A stretch of DNA of 64,000 nt from contig NZ_LT607802.1 in assembly GCF_900090205.1 (NCBI RefSeq), positions 1,187,215 through 1,251,214 of the forward strand, written 5' to 3'. Below the pieces are notes generated by a model. It had not been told where the DNA came from, ran no database searches, and saw nothing but the letters and a program-made list of their open reading frames with translations. Shown one piece after another: positions 27,187-35,378 of this stretch; position 1 is the first letter of the stretch; each line of letters starts with the position of its first letter. The DNA comes from Vogesella sp. LIG4. GTDB lineage: Bacteria; Pseudomonadota; Gammaproteobacteria; Burkholderiales; Chromobacteriaceae. Both the position numbers and the translations under genes were made by a program.

Positions 27187-28623
27187 ATGGAAAAGACTCT
27201 CAACACCCGCATGCTGATCGGTGGCGAATTCGTGGAAGGCCAGGGCGAGCGCGAACGCATCGTCAACCCGGCGACAGGCGAGCTGATCGTGGAAATCGCC
27301 GAAGCCAGTGCCGAGCAGGTGCAGGCGGCGGTGGCCGCCGCCCAGGCCGCCTTCGGCAGCTGGGCGCGCACCACCCCGCGCGAACGCAGCGAGAAGCTGC
27401 TGGCGCTGGCCGACGCCATCGAGGCGCGCGGCCCGGAGTTTGCGCGCCTGGAATCGCTGAACTGTGGCAAGCCGCATCACCTGGCGCTGGGCGACGAGAT
27501 TCCGGCGGTGGTGGACGTGTTCCGCTTCTTTGCCGGCGCGGTGCGCGCCCAGACCGGCGCGCTGGCCGGCGAATACCTGCCCGGCCATACCAGCCTGATC
27601 CGCCGCGACCCGCTGGGCGTGGTGGCCTCCATTGCGCCGTGGAACTACCCGCTGATGATGGCGGCGTGGAAGATGGCGCCGGCCTTGGCCGCAGGCAATA
27701 CCGTGGTGCTCAAGCCTTCCGAGCAGACCCCGCTGTCCACGCTGAAGCTGGCCGAGCTGGCCGCCGGCATCTTCCCGCCGGGGGTGTTCAACCTGGTGCT
27801 GGGCCGCGGCGAGACGGTGGGCAGCCCGCTGATCTCGCAGCCGGAAGTGCGCATGATCTCCATCACCGGCGACGTGTCCACCGGCCAGCGCGTGCTGGAA
27901 ACCGCCTCGCGCTCGCTCAAGCGCACCCACCTGGAGCTGGGCGGCAAGGCGCCGGTCATCGTGTTCGACGACGCCGATATTGCCGCCGCAGTGGAAGGCA
28001 TCCGCGCCTTTGGCTACTACAACGCCGGCCAGGACTGCACCGCCGCCTGCCGCCTGTACGTGCAGAAGGGCGTGTACGAGCGCTTCGTTGCCGACCTGGG
28101 CGCGGCGGTATCCACCATCAAGTACGGCCACCAGCACCTGGAAGGCGTGGAGATGGGCCCGCTGATCTCCGAACGCCAGCGCAGCCGCGTGGCCAGCTTC
28201 GTGGAGCGTGCCGAGCAGCATGCGCACATCGAAGTGGTGACCGGCGGCGCCATGGGCAGCGGCCCGGGTTTCTTCTACCAGCCGACGGTGATTGCCGGCG
28301 CGCGCCAGGACGACGAAATCGTGCGCCGCGAAGTGTTCGGCCCGGTGGTGTCGGTTACCCCGTTCGACGACACCGAACAGGTGATCGGCTGGGCCAACGA
28401 TTCCGATTACGGCCTGGCCAGCTCGGTATGGACCCAGGATGTGGGCAAGGCGATGAAGGTTTCCGCCGAGCTGCAGTACGGCTGCACCTGGGTGAACACC
28501 CACTTCATGCTGGTGAACGAGATGCCGCATGGCGGCATGAAGCGCTCCGGCTACGGCAAGGACATGTCGATGTACGCGCTGGAAGACTACAGCTGTGTGC
28601 GTCACGTGATGATCAAACAGTAA
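27187..28623 (+). CDS. patD: Gamma-aminobutyraldehyde dehydrogenase PatD
   Basis: PatD (YdcW, Prr) oxidises 4-aminobutyraldehyde, from putrescine deamination, to GABA. The 478 residues fit the aldehyde dehydrogenase family; E. coli PatD has 474. Key elements are the [14 protein letters not shown] segment, the catalytic Glu in LELGGKAP and the catalytic Cys in [17 protein letters not shown]. The ATG at 27187 has a GAGG site; an overlapping ATG at 27172 is a possible longer start. It ends the ydcSTUV-patD operon, linking polyamine uptake to catabolism. No transaminase gene (patA-like) is in the window. Confidence 0.88.
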   Translation: MEKTLNTRMLIGGEFVEGQGERERIVNPATGELIVEIAEASAEQVQAAVAAAQAAFGSWARTTPRERSEKLLALADAIEARGPEFARLESLNCGKPHHLALGDEIPAVVDVFRFFAGAVRAQTGALAGEYLPGHTSLIRRDPLGVVASIAPWNYPLMMAAWKMAPALAAGNTVVLKPSEQTPLSTLKLAELAAGIFPPGVFNLVLGRGETVGSPLISQPEVRMISITGDVSTGQRVLETASRSLKRTHLELGGKAPVIVFDDADIAAAVEGIRAFGYYNAGQDCTAACRLYVQKGVYERFVADLGAAVSTIKYGHQHLEGVEMGPLISERQRSRVASFVERAEQHAHIEVVTGGAMGSGPGFFYQPTVIAGARQDDEIVRREVFGPVVSVTPFDDTEQVIGWANDSDYGLASSVWTQDVGKAMKVSAELQYGCTWVNTHFMLVNEMPHGGMKRSGYGKDMSMYALEDYSCVRHVMIKQ

Positions 28624-28668
28624 ACCGCTGTTCACGATCTGCTGGGCGCCGGGAAGACGGTGCCATCC

Positions 28669-28694
28669 GGTTGGCCGCAAGGCTGCGGCCAACC
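28669..28694. terminator. Hairpin of two uptake-like motifs after patD
   Basis: GGTTGGCCGCA (28669-28679) and TGCGGCCAACC (28684-28694) pair across a four-base loop. The hairpin follows the patD stop by 46 bases and precedes the NTF2-like gene. No T run follows, so it may only attenuate. Just upstream, GTTCACGATCTGCTGGG (28629) is a fragment of repeat family R1. Confidence 0.5.
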
Positions 28695-28716
28695 TCGTTC
28701 ACATAGGGAGAGACAC

Positions 28717-29220
28717 ATGCACACAGGAATCACCCGACGCGTTGCCCTGCTTACGGTAGCGGGCGGCATGATGTTGTCCGCCGGCAGCTGGGCGGCCACG
28801 CCGCTGCAGGTGGTGCAGCAGTACATGGCGGGCTGGAACGCCCACGACGCCAACCAGGCGGCCATGGCCATGGACCCGGAAGTGGAATACTACGATGTGA
28901 CGGTGGGCGAATCGCAGTACGGCGTGGTGGTGGCGCGCGACAACGTGATCCGCTTCTTCATGAACAGCTTCCCGGACCTGAAATGGCAGATGCTGGACAA
29001 GCCGGTGGTGACCAAGAACGAAGTGGTGTTCCGCTGGCGCTTCACCGGCACCAATACCGGCCCCAATATCGACAGTAGCATCAATGAAGGCAAGGCCACC
29101 GGCAAGCCGATCAATTTCGAAGGCCTGAGCCTGGTCCGCATCAAGAACAACAAGATCGTGTACCAGGGCGATTTCTACGATGCACTGTCGCTGAACAAGC
29201 AGCTGGGCAACATCAAGTAA
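28717..29220 (+). CDS. Secreted SnoaL/NTF2-like protein
   Basis: The ATG at 28717 follows AGGGAGAG and gives 167 residues with a signal peptide (LLTVAGGMMLSAGSWAA, cleaved near residue 27). The mature domain is a SnoaL-like NTF2 fold: a helix LQVVQQYMAGWNAHDANQAAMAM, then VEYYDV, then FRWRFTGTNTGPN and a final FYDALSLNKQLG. Members are ester cyclases or non-enzymatic ligand binders. Its role beside the patD operon is unknown. It ends just before a mobile-type repeat (29246) and a terminator. Confidence 0.78.
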   Translation: MHTGITRRVALLTVAGGMMLSAGSWAATPLQVVQQYMAGWNAHDANQAAMAMDPEVEYYDVTVGESQYGVVVARDNVIRFFMNSFPDLKWQMLDKPVVTKNEVVFRWRFTGTNTGPNIDSSINEGKATGKPINFEGLSLVRIKNNKIVYQGDFYDALSLNKQLGNIK

Positions 29221-29245
29221 TTCCCGTGGTGAGAGCTGATGTGCC

Positions 29246-29343
29246 AACAAAGCCCCTGCGCAACCCGCAAGGGCTTTGTGGTGCAAGCCGACAGGCTGCC
29301 GATGCTGCCATATCATTGGTGCGGCCTGGCTTTGCCGGATCCG
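29246..29343 (+). repeat. Repeat family R3, copy 1
   Basis: This roughly 100-base element begins AACAAAGCCCCTGCGCAACC and the hairpin GGGCTTTGT, continues with GGCTGCCGATGCTGCC and ends near GCGGCCTGGCTTTGCCGG, a second hairpin. Related copies are at 56870-56968 and, tandem and inverted, at 58246-58531. Confidence 0.7.
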
Positions 29344-29377
29344 CCAACGCCTGACCTGCTGCCTGGCCGCAGCCTTG

Positions 29378-29403
29378 GGCCACCCGCGAGGGTGGCCTTT
29401 TTT
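29378..29403 (+). terminator. Intrinsic terminator upstream of the EAL gene
   Basis: GGCCACCC and GGGTGGCC pair across GCGA and are followed by TTTTTTC. It closes the transcript of the NTF2-like gene and leaves only 78 bases for an EAL promoter. Confidence 0.85.
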
Positions 29404-29481
29404 CATGGCTGCCGGCCATGGCAAACGACATGCCGGGCGGCAACAGGCTATGCTGCAAACATTGTCCCGGTGGAAACCGCA

Positions 29482-30252
29482 ATGACCCAGCCGCTCACCC
29501 TTGCCACCCTGCTGCCCGCCCTGCAGCGCGATGAAGCCGGCCGCTACCAGGCCAGCTTTGCCGATTACCGGCTGGCCAGCGTATTCCAGCCGGTGTACTA
29601 CCGCAGCGGCAGCATCTTCGGTCACGAGGCATTGCTGCGGGTGCAGGCCGCCGATGGCAGTGCCTTGCGCCCCGACCTGCTGTTTACCGGGCTGGACGAG
29701 CCCGATGCGCGGCGGCTGGATGCGCTGGCGCTGCTGATGCACCTGCACAACTTTGCCCAGGCGCGCTGCGCCGGCTGCCTGTCGCTCAACGTGCAGGCCA
29801 CATCGCTGCAGGTGGACGGCCTGCTGCCCATGCTGCAGCAGCTGCTGGCCGCGCTGGGGCTGGGGGCGGATGGCGTGGTGCTGGAAGTGCTGGAATACGA
29901 GCTGGAACACAGCCCGTTGCAGCTGGCCGGCAGCCTGCGCCGCTTTTCCCAGGCCGGTTTCGGCCTGGCCATCGACGACTTCGGCGCCACCGCCTCCAGC
30001 CACGGCCGCACCCGCGCGCTGTGCCCGGACATCATCAAGTTCGACCGCTGCATGCTGCTGGATCAGCAACAGGGCGATGGCGGCCGCATGGCGCGCGAGC
30101 TGCAGCTGGCGTGGCAGATAGGCTGCCGCAGCGTGGTGTGCGGCGTGGAGACGGCGGAGCAGCACAGCGCCATGCAGGAACTGGGGCTGGAGCTGTACCA
30201 GGGCTACCACCTGGCGCGCCCGGCGCCGCTGCCGGTGTGCGAGCTGCTGTGA
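29482..30252 (+). CDS. EAL-domain cyclic-di-GMP phosphodiesterase
   Basis: The ATG at 29482 gives 256 residues that are almost entirely an EAL domain. Active-site elements are present: E in GHEALLR (the EAL motif), N in LSLNVQ, E in LEVLEYEL, DD in LAIDDFG, K in IIKFDR and E in CGVETAEQ, then QGYHLARP. It should hydrolyse c-di-GMP to pGpG. No sensory domain precedes it, and the ribosome binding site is weak. The last 17 codons are repeated downstream as part of a tandem duplication (30201-30790), leaving non-coding copies of the gene's tail. Confidence 0.88.
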   Translation: MTQPLTLATLLPALQRDEAGRYQASFADYRLASVFQPVYYRSGSIFGHEALLRVQAADGSALRPDLLFTGLDEPDARRLDALALLMHLHNFAQARCAGCLSLNVQATSLQVDGLLPMLQQLLAALGLGADGVVLEVLEYELEHSPLQLAGSLRRFSQAGFGLAIDDFGATASSHGRTRALCPDIIKFDRCMLLDQQQGDGGRMARELQLAWQIGCRSVVCGVETAEQHSAMQELGLELYQGYHLARPAPLPVCELL

Positions 30253-30790
30253 TGCGGCCAACGTTTGGGCGCCGTACCTTGTAGGGCGGAAGCCCCTTCG
30301 GGGCGTTCCGCCGCCATGCGGCCAACCTTACCCCCTGGTGATGACCTTGCCGGCGGAACGCCCGCTTGCAGCGGGCTTCCGCCCTACGCGCTATATCTGG
30401 GCTACCACCTGGCGCGCCCGGCGCCGCTGCCGGTGTGCGAGCTGCTGTGATGCGGCCAACGTTTGGGCGCCGTACCTTGTAGGGCGGAAGCCCCTTCGGG
30501 GCGTTCCGCCGCCATGCGGCCAACCTTCCCCCTGGTGATGACCTTGCTGGCGGAACGCCCGCTTGCAGCGGGCTTCCGCCCTACGCGCTATACCTGGGCT
30601 ACCACCTGGCGCGCCCGGCACCGCTGCCAGTGTGCGAGCTGCTGTGATGCGGCCAACGTTTGGGCACCGTACCTTGTAGGGCGGAAGCCCCTTCGGGGCG
30701 TTCCGCCGCCATGCGGCCAACCTTACCCCTGGTGACGACCTTGCCGGCGGAACGCCCGCTTGCAGCGGGCTTCCGCCCTACACGTTACCG
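30201..30790 (+). repeat. Three tandem copies of a 198-base unit spanning the EAL gene 3' end
   Basis: Units start at 30201, 30399 and 30596 (198 and 197 bases apart). Each holds the last 17 codons of the EAL gene, an uptake-like motif, the inverted pair TAGGGCGGAAGCCCC and GGCGTTCCGCC, a second motif copy, and a mirror-image REP-type stem (GGCGGAACGCCCGC ... GCGGGCTTCCGCCCTA). Only the first unit is attached to an in-frame gene. The unit carries REP/BIME-like palindromes. Copies differ by only a few substitutions and one indel, so the duplication is young. Confidence 0.9.
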
Positions 30791-30893
30791 TTGGCACGAC
30801 AACAGCGCGTAGCTTGGGCCCAGCGCAGCGAAGCCCAACGTTTACCGCGTCTGGTTTGCTATCCGCGTTTCGGATGATGATTGACGTCGCCGC

Positions 30894-31685
30894 TCAGACC
30901 TCCTCGCCCGCCAGTGCCGCCAGCAGTTCGTCGATCTCCAGCAGGTGGGTGGCATCGTGTTCTGCCATGTCGGCCACCAGCTCGGCCAGCGTCAGCCGGC
31001 GCCGGCCTTCCCATACCGCGATGCGCGCCTGTGCTGCCTCGTCGCAGTCTTGCAGCGTGGCCAGCAGCGCCAGGCGCGCGGCGGCGAAGCCTGCTGCTGC
31101 CTGCTGCCAGTCCTGTGTCTGGTAGTTGCGCTCGGTTGCCCACACGCTGCCGTTGACGCCGTGCAGCGCGGCCTGCTGCTGTTGCAGCATGGCCTGCACC
31201 CGCGGCAGGAAGGCGTCGCGATCCAGGTCGCGCAGGTGGCACAGGTGTTCCAGCGCCGAGAACGCGGTGCCGGCCGGGCGTTGCGTGCGCTGACTGGCGG
31301 GCAGCGTGGCCAGGCGTTGCATCACCTGCTGCGGCATGGTGGCCAGCTGTTGCAGCAGCTCGGCAAAGCTGCGCCGCAGCGGCGCCGGCGACCACACCGC
31401 GCCGTAGCTGAAGTAGCCGCCCGGTACGCGGCCGCGCGGGCGCAGCAGCTCGTGGCCGTGGCGGCGCATCACGTCGCCGACCATGGCGCCGCAGAACTGG
31501 CGCGCGGTCTGGTCGGCGGCCAGTTCCGGAAAGCGGGTTTGCAGGTCGTGCACGATGGCGGTAACTGCCGGGATGTCGGCGCGCGATAGCGCCGCGTATT
31601 CGGTGTAGCGCTGCGGGCTGTCGATAAGCGCTTCCAGTTGCTGGCCCAACGCAGTGAGGCGGAACTGGTCGAAACGGTTGTGCAT
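30894..31685 (-). CDS. DinB-like protein with an unassigned N-terminal domain
   Basis: The 263-residue product starts at the ATG at 31685. The C-terminal half (about 120-260) resembles a DinB/YfiT-like four-helix bundle: SALEHLCHLRDLDRDAFLPRVQAM and, later, ADMAEHDATHLLEIDELL, giving His residues on three helices of a probable metal site. The N-terminal 110 residues (RFPELAADQTARQFCGAMVGDVMRRHGHELL) have no family I can name. A 25-base palindrome sits 14 bases upstream of the start. Function unknown; DinB enzymes are often thiol transferases or hydrolases. Confidence 0.6.
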   Translation of the reverse strand: MHNRFDQFRLTALGQQLEALIDSPQRYTEYAALSRADIPAVTAIVHDLQTRFPELAADQTARQFCGAMVGDVMRRHGHELLRPRGRVPGGYFSYGAVWSPAPLRRSFAELLQQLATMPQQVMQRLATLPASQRTQRPAGTAFSALEHLCHLRDLDRDAFLPRVQAMLQQQQAALHGVNGSVWATERNYQTQDWQQAAAGFAAARLALLATLQDCDEAAQARIAVWEGRRRLTLAELVADMAEHDATHLLEIDELLAALAGEEV

Positions 31686-31698
31686 GGCGGGGCTCCAA

Positions 31699-31723
31699 GT
31701 AACGTATCGTTTTGATACGTTAC
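31699..31723. promoter_or_regulatory. Perfect 25-base inverted repeat, possible operator
   Basis: GTAACGTATC and its exact complement GATACGTTAC flank GTTTT. The site lies directly upstream of the DinB-like gene on its promoter side. Arm length, spacing and symmetry are typical of a TetR- or MarR-type operator. No regulator of that class is adjacent, so the regulator would be encoded elsewhere. Confidence 0.55.
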
Positions 31724-31776
31724 TCGTCTTGCTTTGCCTTGTACAGTCTGTGAGGGGTTGGCTGCAGGCTCAGAGT

Positions 31777-31910
31777 GTGTTCACGATCTAGCGAGCTAGG
31801 GCGAGACAAGGCGAAAACGGCGGAGGAAGCGGAATTGACATGAAGTCAATGCGCATCCCCGAGTTGAATTCAACGTCGTCGCGCCGAAGCACAGCAGATC
31901 GTGAATACGC
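31777..31910. repeat. Palindromic repeat family R1, copy A
   Basis: The ends TTCACGATCT (31780-31789) and AGATCGTGAA (31896-31905) are inverted. Inside are GCGAGCTAGGGCGAGACAAG and the small hairpin ATTGACATGAAGTCAAT. It lies between the DinB-like gene promoter and the thiE stop codon and ends two bases before thiE. Confidence 0.8.
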
Positions 31911-31912
31911 TC

Positions 31913-32527
31913 TCAGCCGAACAGCGCCGCCAGCGCGGCAGCTCGTTCGCTCACGTCGTCGCCGTCGAACAGGCCGCCAATCACCGCGATGGCATCGGCG
32001 CCGGCCGCTACCACCTGTGCCGCGTTGGCGCTGGTGATGCCGCCGATGGCCACGCGCGGCACGCCGAGGCTGGCGCTCTGCGCAAACAGTGCCAGCGGCG
32101 CGGCTACCGCTCCCGGCTTGGTGCCGGAGGGGAATACCGCGCCGAACGCCACGTAGCTGGCGCCGGCGGCGACTGCCGCGCGGGCCAGCTCGATGCTGTT
32201 GTAGCAGCTGGCGCCGACAATGGCGGCCGGGCCCAGCGCGGCGCGCGCGGTGGCGATGGCGGCATCGTCGCGGCCAACGTGTACCCCGTCGGCCTGCACC
32301 GCGCGGGCCAGCTGGATGTCGTCGTTGACGATGAACAGCGCGCCGCGGCTGCGTGCCAGGCTGGCCAGGATATTGGCCTGCCACAGCCGGCGCACCGGGT
32401 CGCTGCCCTTGTTGCGGTATTGCAGTACGCGGGCGCCGCCGTCCAGCGCGGCGCTGACCTGCTCGATCAGCTTCTCGCTGTCGTCGGTATCGGGGGTGAT
32501 GGCGTACAGGCCGTTAACGTTTTGCAT
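31913..32527 (-). CDS. thiE: Thiamine-phosphate synthase ThiE
   Basis: ThiE couples HMP-PP and thiazole phosphate to give thiamine phosphate. The ATG at 32527 gives 204 residues; a longer start at 32578 would add 17 residues from inside thiD. The TIM-barrel signatures are present: GGARVLQYRNKG, LFIVNDDIQLA, DGVHVGRDD, GASCYNS, YVAFGAVFPSGTKPGA and IGGITSANAAQV. It overlaps thiD by 14 bases, so the two are translationally coupled. The 3' end abuts repeat R1 copy A. Confidence 0.93.
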   Translation of the reverse strand: MQNVNGLYAITPDTDDSEKLIEQVSAALDGGARVLQYRNKGSDPVRRLWQANILASLARSRGALFIVNDDIQLARAVQADGVHVGRDDAAIATARAALGPAAIVGASCYNSIELARAAVAAGASYVAFGAVFPSGTKPGAVAAPLALFAQSASLGVPRVAIGGITSANAAQVVAAGADAIAVIGGLFDGDDVSERAAALAALFG

Positions 32528-33386
32528 CCTGATCCTTGTCTGCCGCTTGCTGGCCTTCTTCGGGTTCGGCGGTGTCATTGGCCCAGAACAGTCGGTCCGG
32601 GATGTATTGCCCCATGCCGGGGCGGAAGCCGTAGCGCAGCGCCTGCCAGGTGTAGTCCTGCGCCTCTTTTACCGCTTCCGGCACCGCCAGGCCGCGGGCG
32701 ATCAGCCCGGCCACCGCCGAGGCCAGCGTGCAGCCGGAGCCGTGGAAGCTGCCGGCCAGCCGTGGCCAGGTGTCCACGCGTACTTCGCCGCTGCGGTCGT
32801 ACAGGCGGTTTTCCACGTCACGGGTGGCTTCGTGGGTGCCGGTGATGAATACATAGTCGCAGCCCAGGCGGGTGAGCCGCTTGGCGCAGTCGGCCAGGGT
32901 GATGCTGTCCTCGTCGTCTTCGTCGTTGGCTGCCAGGCGGCGCGCTTCCATACTATTGGGGGTGAGTACGGTAACCTGCGGCAACAGCACGTCGCGCAGC
33001 ACGTGTACCAGCTCGTCGCGCGACAGCTCGTCGCCGCGGCCGCTGGCCAGCACCGGGTCGTAGATCAGCGGAATGTCCGGGTAGTCGGCGGCCAGTTCGG
33101 CAATCGCCATGACGTTGTCCACGCTGCCTATCATGCCTACTTTGAACGCAGCGACCGGCATGTCCTCTAATACCGCGCGTGCCTGGTCCAGCACCCATTC
33201 GCCGTCCAGGGTCATGAAGTCCTGTACGCCACGGGTATCCTGCACGGTAACGGCGGTGATCACCGACAGCGGATGGCAGCCCATGCTGGCCAGGGTCAGA
33301 ATGTCGGCCTGGATGCCGGCGCCACCGGTGGGGTCGGAGCCGGCCAGCGTCAGGACGATGGGCGGCAGCTCGATGTCTTGGCTCAA
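32514..33386 (-). CDS. thiD: HMP kinase / HMP-phosphate kinase ThiD
   Basis: ThiD phosphorylates hydroxymethylpyrimidine twice to HMP-PP. The 290-residue ribokinase-fold protein has [18 protein letters not shown], the KVGMIGS strand, [12 protein letters not shown] and the [17 protein letters not shown] anion hole. The acidic insert DEDDED near 157 and the C-terminal [15 protein letters not shown] tail are unusual extras. It precedes and overlaps thiE. Unlike thiC at 8075, no riboswitch is visible upstream. Confidence 0.92.
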   Translation of the reverse strand: MSQDIELPPIVLTLAGSDPTGGAGIQADILTLASMGCHPLSVITAVTVQDTRGVQDFMTLDGEWVLDQARAVLEDMPVAAFKVGMIGSVDNVMAIAELAADYPDIPLIYDPVLASGRGDELSRDELVHVLRDVLLPQVTVLTPNSMEARRLAANDEDDEDSITLADCAKRLTRLGCDYVFITGTHEATRDVENRLYDRSGEVRVDTWPRLAGSFHGSGCTLASAVAGLIARGLAVPEAVKEAQDYTWQALRYGFRPGMGQYIPDRLFWANDTAEPEEGQQAADKDQDAKR

Positions 33387-33449
33387 GGTTTATCCTCTTG
33401 GGGCAGGAGCAATTACAATGTGCATTTTAACCGTTTGGAAAGCAAAACC

Positions 33450-33614
33450 ATGCAAACCTGGATGTGCCTGATCTGCGGCTTTATCTATGACGAGGCTGCC
33501 GGCCGCCCGGAAGACGGTATTGCGGCCGGTACCAGATGGGAAGACGTGCCGATGAACTGGACGTGCCCCGACTGTGGCGCACGCAAGGAAGATTTCGAAA
33601 TGATGGCATTCTGA
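33450..33614 (+). CDS. Rubredoxin
   Basis: The 54-residue product has the two iron-binding pairs of rubredoxin, [10 protein letters not shown] and CPDCGARK, with the usual [20 protein letters not shown] between. It is a soluble electron carrier with one Fe(Cys)4 site. The gene is divergent from thiD with a 63-base shared region and followed 26 bases later by an M48 protease gene. Redox partners are not in the window. Confidence 0.95.
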   Translation: MQTWMCLICGFIYDEAAGRPEDGIAAGTRWEDVPMNWTCPDCGARKEDFEMMAF

Positions 33615-33640
33615 GCCATCACCAACTGGATGCATAGACG

Positions 33641-34456
33641 ATGAACACCACTTTGCGACGTTATGGCGCAGCGCTGCTGGCAACGGCGGCGCTGGCAGGC
33701 TGTGTCAACACCACTTCCAGCGGCGAGGTGGGCGTGCAGCGCAAGCAGTTCATCCTGCTGTCGGAGCAGGAAGTCACCACAATGTCGGCGCAGGCCTATG
33801 CGCAGGAAGTGCAAAAGGCCAAGACCGGCGGCGCGCTGAATACCAATGCCGTGCTCACCCGCCGCGTGCGTACTATCTCCGAGCGCCTGATCCGCCAGAC
33901 GCCGGTGTTCCGCCCGGATGCGCGCAACTGGAAGTGGGAGGTCAACGTGGCCAACTCTTCCGAGCTGAACGCCTACTGCATGGCCGGTGGCAAGATCATG
34001 GTGTACAGCGGGCTGGTGGAGCGGCTGTCGCTCAGCGATGACGAGCTGGCCACGGTGATCGGCCACGAAATGGCGCACGCGCTGCGCGAGCACAGCCGCG
34101 AAAGCATGAGCCAGGCTTACGCCCAGCAGGCCGGCCTCAGCATCGTCGGCCAGCTGGCCGGGCTGTCGCAGGCGTCGATGGAACTGGCCTCGCTGGCCAC
34201 CGACGTCACACTGACCAAGCCGCACAGCCGCACCATGGAAAGCGAAGCCGATACCATCGGCCTGGAGCTGATGGCACGCGCCGGCTACAACCCGCAGGCA
34301 TCGCTCAGCCTGTGGCAGAAGATGCTGAAAGCCGGTGGCGGCGGCAATGGCCCGGCCTTCCTGTCCACCCACCCGGCGGGCGAGGATCGCATTGCCAGCC
34401 TGCAGCGGCTGATTCCCAAAGTGATGCCGCTGTACCTGGCTGCGCCGAAGAAGTAA
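33641..34456 (+). CDS. M48 family metallopeptidase, lipoprotein (LoiP/YcaL-like)
   Basis: The 271-residue product starts with a lipoprotein signal (LLATAALAGC, lipid Cys near 21). The catalytic zinc motif HEMAH occurs in VIGHEMAHALREH at about 144, and a third ligand Glu is in SEADTIGLELMARAGY. These are the M48 peptidase hallmarks, and members such as LoiP and BepA are outer-membrane proteases. The gene follows rubredoxin closely, and the R1 copy B repeat starts 4 bases after its stop. Confidence 0.9.
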   Translation: MNTTLRRYGAALLATAALAGCVNTTSSGEVGVQRKQFILLSEQEVTTMSAQAYAQEVQKAKTGGALNTNAVLTRRVRTISERLIRQTPVFRPDARNWKWEVNVANSSELNAYCMAGGKIMVYSGLVERLSLSDDELATVIGHEMAHALREHSRESMSQAYAQQAGLSIVGQLAGLSQASMELASLATDVTLTKPHSRTMESEADTIGLELMARAGYNPQASLSLWQKMLKAGGGGNGPAFLSTHPAGEDRIASLQRLIPKVMPLYLAAPKK

Positions 34457-34460
34457 AAGC

Positions 34461-34592
34461 GTGTTCACGATCTCGCGAGCTAAGGCGAGACAAGGCAAAA
34501 CCGGCTGAGGAAACGGAGTTTACAAGTGGTAAATGAGTATTCCGAAGACGGTTCTAACGCCGTCTCGCCAACGCGCAGCAGATCGTGCACCG
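34461..34592. repeat. Palindromic repeat family R1, copy B
   Basis: The left end GTGTTCACGATCT and right end AGATCGTGCAC are inverted with one mismatch. The middle holds CGCGAGCTAAGGCGAGACAAGG and the small hairpin GTTTACAAGTGGTAAAT. A parS-like site begins 11 bases after its end. Confidence 0.8.
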
Positions 34593-34602
34593 ACGCTGAG
34601 CG

Positions 34603-34616
34603 GTTTCACGTGAAAC
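34603..34616. other. parS-like centromere site
   Basis: GTTTCACGTGAAAC is the perfect 14-base palindromic core of parS. With its neighbours it reads GGTTTCACGTGAAACT, matching the 16-base consensus except at its two ends. It overlaps the GTG start codon proposed for the MmcQ/YjbR gene. Confidence 0.75.
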
Positions 34617-34960
34617 TGACTCTGGCTCAGCTCGATGCACTGCTGCAGTACGCCCAGGCCCTGCCCGGCGCGCAGCTGGAAATCCTGTGGGGCGGCGTGC
34701 AGGTGCTGAAGGTGGCGGGCAAGATGTTCGCCACCTTCCACGGCGACACCCTGGCCTACAAGGTGGCGGACGAGGATTTCCTCGCCCTGTCCGGCCTGCC
34801 CGGCGTGCGCCCGGCGCCCTACCTGGCCCGCTCGCGCTGGATCAGCGTGGACAGCACCGCCGCACTGGACATGGCGCAGCTGCAGCAGGGCCTGGCCACC
34901 TCCTGGCGCCTGGTGTTGCTGAAACTCCCCAAGAAAGTACGCGCCGCGTACGGACTCTGA
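34610..34960 (+). CDS. MmcQ/YjbR family protein
   Basis: Starting at the GTG at 34610 the product is 116 residues. The sequence KLTLAQLDALLQYAQALPGAQLEILWGGVQVLKVAGKMFATFHG matches the MmcQ/YjbR (DUF419) CyaY-like fold, and a closing ARSRWISVDS and LVLLKLPKKVRAAYG completes it. These proteins are thought to bind DNA. The start lies inside a parS-like palindrome and no clear Shine-Dalgarno is visible; an upstream in-frame ATG at 34526 would translate part of repeat R1. The start is therefore uncertain. The stop is 1 base before hemJ. Confidence 0.7.
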   Translation: MKLTLAQLDALLQYAQALPGAQLEILWGGVQVLKVAGKMFATFHGDTLAYKVADEDFLALSGLPGVRPAPYLARSRWISVDSTAALDMAQLQQGLATSWRLVLLKLPKKVRAAYGL

Positions 34961-34961
34961 C

Positions 34962-35378
34962 ATGGCCTATCTCTATATCAAGGCGTTTCACATCTTCTTC
35001 GTGGTGTCGTGGTTTGCCGGCCTGTTCTACCTGCCGCGCATCTACGTCAACCTGGCCATGGCACAGCCCGGTGCCGAGTACGACCGCCTGCTGCTGATGG
35101 CGCACAAGCTGCTGCGCTTCATGACGCCGCTGGGCGTGCTGGCCATCCTGTTCGGCCTGTGGCTGATGTTCGGCTACGGCATCAGCGGCGGCTGGCTGCA
35201 CGCCAAGCTCACGCTGGTGGCGCTGCTTGCGGCTTACCATGGCTACTGCTTCAAACTGCTGGGCGATTTCCGCGCCCGGCGCAACCAGCGCAGCCACAAG
35301 TGGTTCCGCGTGTTCAACGAGCTGCCGGTGCTGGTGCTGCTGGCGGTGGTGATTCTGGTGGTGGTCAAACCGTTCTGA
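34962..35378 (+). CDS. hemJ: HemJ-like protoporphyrinogen IX oxidase (CopD family)
   Basis: The 138-residue membrane protein has four hydrophobic helices. The start MAYLYIKAFHIFFVVSWFAGLFYLPRIYV has the HemJ signature with a conserved His (residue 10) and the FAGLFYLPR loop, and LHAKLTLVALLAAYHG in the middle. HemJ oxidises protoporphyrinogen IX in many proteobacteria lacking HemG/HemY. It is near a glutamate semialdehyde aminotransferase gene (hemL, 38.5 kb) also in heme synthesis. Its stop overlaps the start of the next gene (TGATG). Confidence 0.8.
   Translation: MAYLYIKAFHIFFVVSWFAGLFYLPRIYVNLAMAQPGAEYDRLLLMAHKLLRFMTPLGVLAILFGLWLMFGYGISGGWLHAKLTLVALLAAYHGYCFKLLGDFRARRNQRSHKWFRVFNELPVLVLLAVVILVVVKPF

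Noticed and set aside
30265..30790. Small frames inside the tandem repeat
   Set aside because: They are pieces of the EAL tail and REP stems repeated by duplication, with no start signal.
30201..30790. Tandem repeat as a CRISPR array
   Set aside because: Units are 198 bases and identical throughout. There are no short repeats with unique spacers and no cas genes.
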